Origin: Synechococcaceae bacterium Bin_79_3
GTDB lineage: Bacteria; Cyanobacteriota; Cyanobacteriia; PCC-6307; Cyanobiaceae
Assembly: GCA_009914645.1 (NCBI GenBank)
Contig: VFLB01000285.1
Location: forward strand, 1-6,734
DNA length: 6,734 nt
Direction of reading: 5' to 3'
Below are positions 4,788 to 6,734 of this stretch, one piece after another. Each line of letters opens with the position of its first letter. Position 1 is the stretch's first letter. Position numbers and translations under genes: made by a program. The notes beneath the pieces were generated by a model, which did no database searches, was not told where the DNA came from, and saw only the letters and a list, made by a program, of their open reading frames with translations.

Positions 4788-5933
4788 TTATCGGGCTAAG
4801 CGCAACACCTCAGCCCAGGGGGCATCAGTGCGAAATTGCATCGCCTGGATTCCGCTGGCCGCAGCTTGCCAACCGGCGGCAGCTAGGGCCTTAAGTAAGT
4901 GTTTCAAAGGGGGCATATCGCTCCCCAGCTGCCTGGCTAGATCGGCCAAGGCAAATGCTTCAGGTTGTTCTGCCGCATCATTTATTAAGCGTTGCAACTG
5001 CTTCAGTGCTGGCGCCGAAAGGGAATTGAACCCTGCCTTCTGCTCAAGTTCGAGGGCAGCTTTTAAAACCTTTGTGTTTTGCAGTGGCCCTCGCCAAAGG
5101 GGGCCGCTTGTTACAGGTTCAGCCCCGCAACTGCTGCAAGTTCCAAGCGATTTCCATGCCAACAACGAAGTGCCCCAGTGATTTCCGCAGCGATGGCAAT
5201 AGGCCTGTAAACCCAGCAGGGCTTCTTCTGCTGCTGCAGGCCGGCGAGTTAATTGCACCGCACTGCGAAAGGTGCGGCCTTCGCTGAAACAAAGCAGTGG
5301 CTGCACGCCGTGGCCCATGGCCCAGGCCGCCCGAGCCACAGCTCCCATCTGCAGCCGCAAAGCCAATTCCCAACTGCATGGTTGCGCCCGCACCGCCGCC
5401 CCAAGGCGCCGCAGCGCAGCGGGGCGATCGTGCCCCGTAAAGGAACGACCATCACTGCTGGCAAGGTAAAAAATGCCACCAAGCCGCACTGCCCCCAAAG
5501 CAGATGGCAATAAATCGGTAGCAGCACCAAAGGCATCTAGATCAACTAAATCAAAATGCTTTTCCTGCAGCACAAAGCTGGCAAGCAATTTTTGAATTGT
5601 TCCACTGCTTGCCTGCCAATGAACCCCCGCGCATTGAGACAGTGCCGCCAAGTTGTGATCAAGCAAGGCCAAGCGTTGCGGATCAGCGTCGTTTACCACC
5701 AATTCAGTGGCTCCAGCCTCTAACCCATAGCGAACACTGCGAATACCACAACCAGCGAGGCCATCAAGCACAGCTACGGGCATGCCCTGGCGTTTCTGAG
5801 CCAGCCAACGCAGCAAGATCACGCCGTAGTCGCGAGCGGGCCGGGAATCAACTCGAAAAAAGCCATCCCCCAGCAACACCCGAGCGGAAGCTTCGCAATA
5901 GTGCTCTAGTTCAGATGTGATTGTTGTTTTCAA
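4788..5933 (-). CDS. Trm1-type tRNA (guanine-N2) dimethyltransferase
   Basis: This 381-residue protein fits Trm1, which uses S-adenosylmethionine to make N2,N2-dimethylguanosine at position 26 of tRNA. The N-terminal region ([24 protein letters not shown]) matches the Trm1 substrate-domain start. [12 protein letters not shown] (56-67 approximately) is the SAM-binding loop, and [10 protein letters not shown] (about 79-88) holds the acidic residue that binds [12 protein letters not shown] (128-136) is the catalytic D-x-D-P-F-G motif with Pro replaced by Ala. [11 protein letters not shown] (157-167) follows, where archaeal enzymes have ATDTAVLCG. C246-x2-C249 and C266-x2-C269 form a zinc ribbon. 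TTG 5933 is chosen because AGGTGG lies 6 bases upstream; in-frame ATG 6005 would add 24 unconserved-looking residues antisense to the hydrolase. Trm1 is common in archaea and eukaryotes and rare in bacteria, where Aquifex has a studied example. petM follows after 25 bp. Confidence 0.87.
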   Translation of the reverse strand: MKTTITSELEHYCEASARVLLGDGFFRVDSRPARDYGVILLRWLAQKRQGMPVAVLDGLAGCGIRSVRYGLEAGATELVVNDADPQRLALLDHNLAALSQCAGVHWQASSGTIQKLLASFVLQEKHFDLVDLDAFGAATDLLPSALGAVRLGGIFYLASSDGRSFTGHDRPAALRRLGAAVRAQPCSWELALRLQMGAVARAAWAMGHGVQPLLCFSEGRTFRSAVQLTRRPAAAEEALLGLQAYCHRCGNHWGTSLLAWKSLGTCSSCGAEPVTSGPLWRGPLQNTKVLKAALELEQKAGFNSLSAPALKQLQRLINDAAEQPEAFALADLARQLGSDMPPLKHLLKALAAAGWQAAASGIQAMQFRTDAPWAEVLRLAR

Positions 5934-5936
5934 GTG

Positions 5937-6734
5937 ATGCCACCTCGATCCGGCAGCAATTGGGGAGAACAGAGCCAAGCAGAGTTTGGCCCTTGGCGCT
6001 GCCATTGGCGCCGGCTTGGTTCCAAACAAGCACCAGCGCTGGTGCTACTCCATGGATTTGGAGCAGCAAGCGGCCACTGGCGAGATAACGCTGCGGATTT
6101 TGAGGCTGCAGGTTTTTGCGTTTATGCAATTGATCTACTTGGATTTGGCCAAAGCGATCAACCTTCAGTAGAGCTTGATAACAGGATTTGGAGCCTGCAA
6201 TTACAGAAATTTTTAATTGAAGTGGTGCAGGGGCCAGCGGTGCTGGTGGGTAATTCGCTTGGGGCACTGGTGGCACTCACCACAGCAGTTTTTGCACCGG
6301 AATTGGTAGTTGCCGTTGTGGCAGCGCCACTACCTGATCCCACCTTGATACAACCGTTGGCATTGCGGCGCAGCCCCTGGAAACGCAAGCTGGAACGCTT
6401 TTTGGTTAATTCAATCTCCCGCTTGCTGCCATTGGGCCCCTTGATCGCGTTGCTACGCCAACCGGTGCTGCTGCGTCTAGGGATCGGTAGCGCTTATTCA
6501 AATCCAGCCCGAATCAATCAAGAGCTCGTCAAATTGATTCAGCAACCGGCCCGCCGCAGCGGCGCCCCTGGCGCTCTTGCTGGCATGGTGCGGGGTATGG
6601 CCCTAAGACCTGGAGCAGCTACAGCGCCGCAACTGCTGCCGAGGTTGAGCTGCCCTCTTCTATTGCTATGGGGCAAGCAAGATCGCCTGGTGCCAGTTCA
6701 AATCAGTAAAAAAGTATTGGCTTACGCTCCAAAA
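5937..6734 (+). CDS. Alpha/beta-fold hydrolase, 3' end outside the window
   Basis: The first 266 residues are present and the frame is still open at the window end. VLLHGFGAASGHW (about 36-48) holds the HG oxyanion-hole motif. AIDLLGFGQSD (64-74) is the conserved strand and turn after it. G105-N-S107-L-G109 is the nucleophile elbow with Ser107. A basic, hydrophobic cap region lies at about 135-235. LLLLWGKQDRLVP (241-253) carries the probable acid, D249. The catalytic histidine would lie just past the window. The GNSLG elbow recalls the plant and cyanobacterial group that includes pheophytinase-like enzymes, but the substrate is unknown and could be an ester, epoxide or haloalkane. ATG 5937 is 3 bp from the divergent trm1 start and has no clear ribosome binding site. 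The polar N-terminal 17 residues have no signal peptide character. Confidence 0.88.
   Translation, partial: MPPRSGSNWGEQSQAEFGPWRCHWRRLGSKQAPALVLLHGFGAASGHWRDNAADFEAAGFCVYAIDLLGFGQSDQPSVELDNRIWSLQLQKFLIEVVQGPAVLVGNSLGALVALTTAVFAPELVVAVVAAPLPDPTLIQPLALRRSPWKRKLERFLVNSISRLLPLGPLIALLRQPVLLRLGIGSAYSNPARINQELVKLIQQPARRSGAPGALAGMVRGMALRPGAATAPQLLPRLSCPLLLLWGKQDRLVPVQISKKVLAYAPK
5940..5945 (-). promoter_or_regulatory. Ribosome binding site that fixes the trm1 TTG start
   Basis: On the minus strand AGGTGG (5945-5940) lies 6 bases before TTG 5933. The complementary plus strand, CCACCT, encodes Pro2-Pro3 of the divergent hydrolase, so the site is locked into the neighbour's coding sequence. Confidence 0.6.

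Noticed and set aside
5424..5431. Possible HIP1 element (GCGATCGC)
   Set aside because: Only GCGATCG followed by T is present; no full octamer was seen in the window.
4800..5920. Several plus-strand open frames opposite trm1
   Set aside because: They are rich in Arg, Ala, Pro and Ser with no domain or ribosome binding site, as expected of shadows of a GC-rich gene.
5934..6029. Upstream trm1 starts at ATG 6005 or TTG 6029
   Set aside because: The extra residues are antisense to the conserved hydrolase N-terminus, and TTG 5933 has AGGTGG at 6 bases.
1..6734. tRNA, rRNA, CRISPR arrays, insertion sequences, attachment sites
   Set aside because: No cloverleaf with a GTTCRA-type loop, no regularly spaced repeats, no transposase motif and no long terminal inverted repeats were seen on either strand.

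Overview
The window looks like core chromosome of a picocyanobacterium from the Synechococcus/Cyanobium/Prochlorococcus group. It carries petM (cytochrome b6f), ycf39 (photosystem II assembly) and an NTRC-type thioredoxin reductase with a fused thioredoxin. It also carries a short IF-1 with a Gly/Pro/Arg-rich tail and a Trm1-type tRNA methyltransferase, which is rare in bacteria. Base composition looks moderate, slightly GC-rich by eye. I saw no HIP1 octamer (GCGATCGC), which fits that group better than many other cyanobacteria. The genus cannot be fixed from this sequence alone.

Layout. The window opens with the C-terminal part of an SF2 helicase (2-442, +). A leader-like gap follows, ending in a strong intrinsic terminator (565-596, +), then a small exported protein of unknown function (680-1000, +). 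Next is the NTRC-type trxB (1082-2464, +), whose stop lies 1 bp from the stop of the convergent infA (2466-2741, -). Divergent from infA is an RluE-like rRNA pseudouridine synthase (about 2789-3415, +). Its TAG stop shares the palindrome CTAG with the stop of a 71-residue protein of unknown function (3412-3627, -).

That small gene is the last of a probable minus-strand transcription unit. Read in its own direction the unit is trm1 (5933-4788), petM (4762-4664), ycf39 (4605-3643) and the small gene (3627-3412), with gaps of 25, 58 and 15 bp. The trm1 TTG start and the ATG of a divergent alpha/beta hydrolase (5937 to the window end, +) are 3 bp apart.

The genes fall into two themes: RNA and translation (helicase, IF-1, pseudouridine synthase, Trm1) and photosynthesis or redox (NTRC, Ycf39, PetM). 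I see no mobile element, CRISPR, tRNA, rRNA or defence cassette, and no clearly new multi-gene system. The best leads are regulatory. One is a three-way attenuator-like set of complementary segments at 503-589. Another is a perfect hairpin that puts the ycf39 Shine-Dalgarno sequence in its loop. The third is very tight packing of gene ends and starts without terminators.
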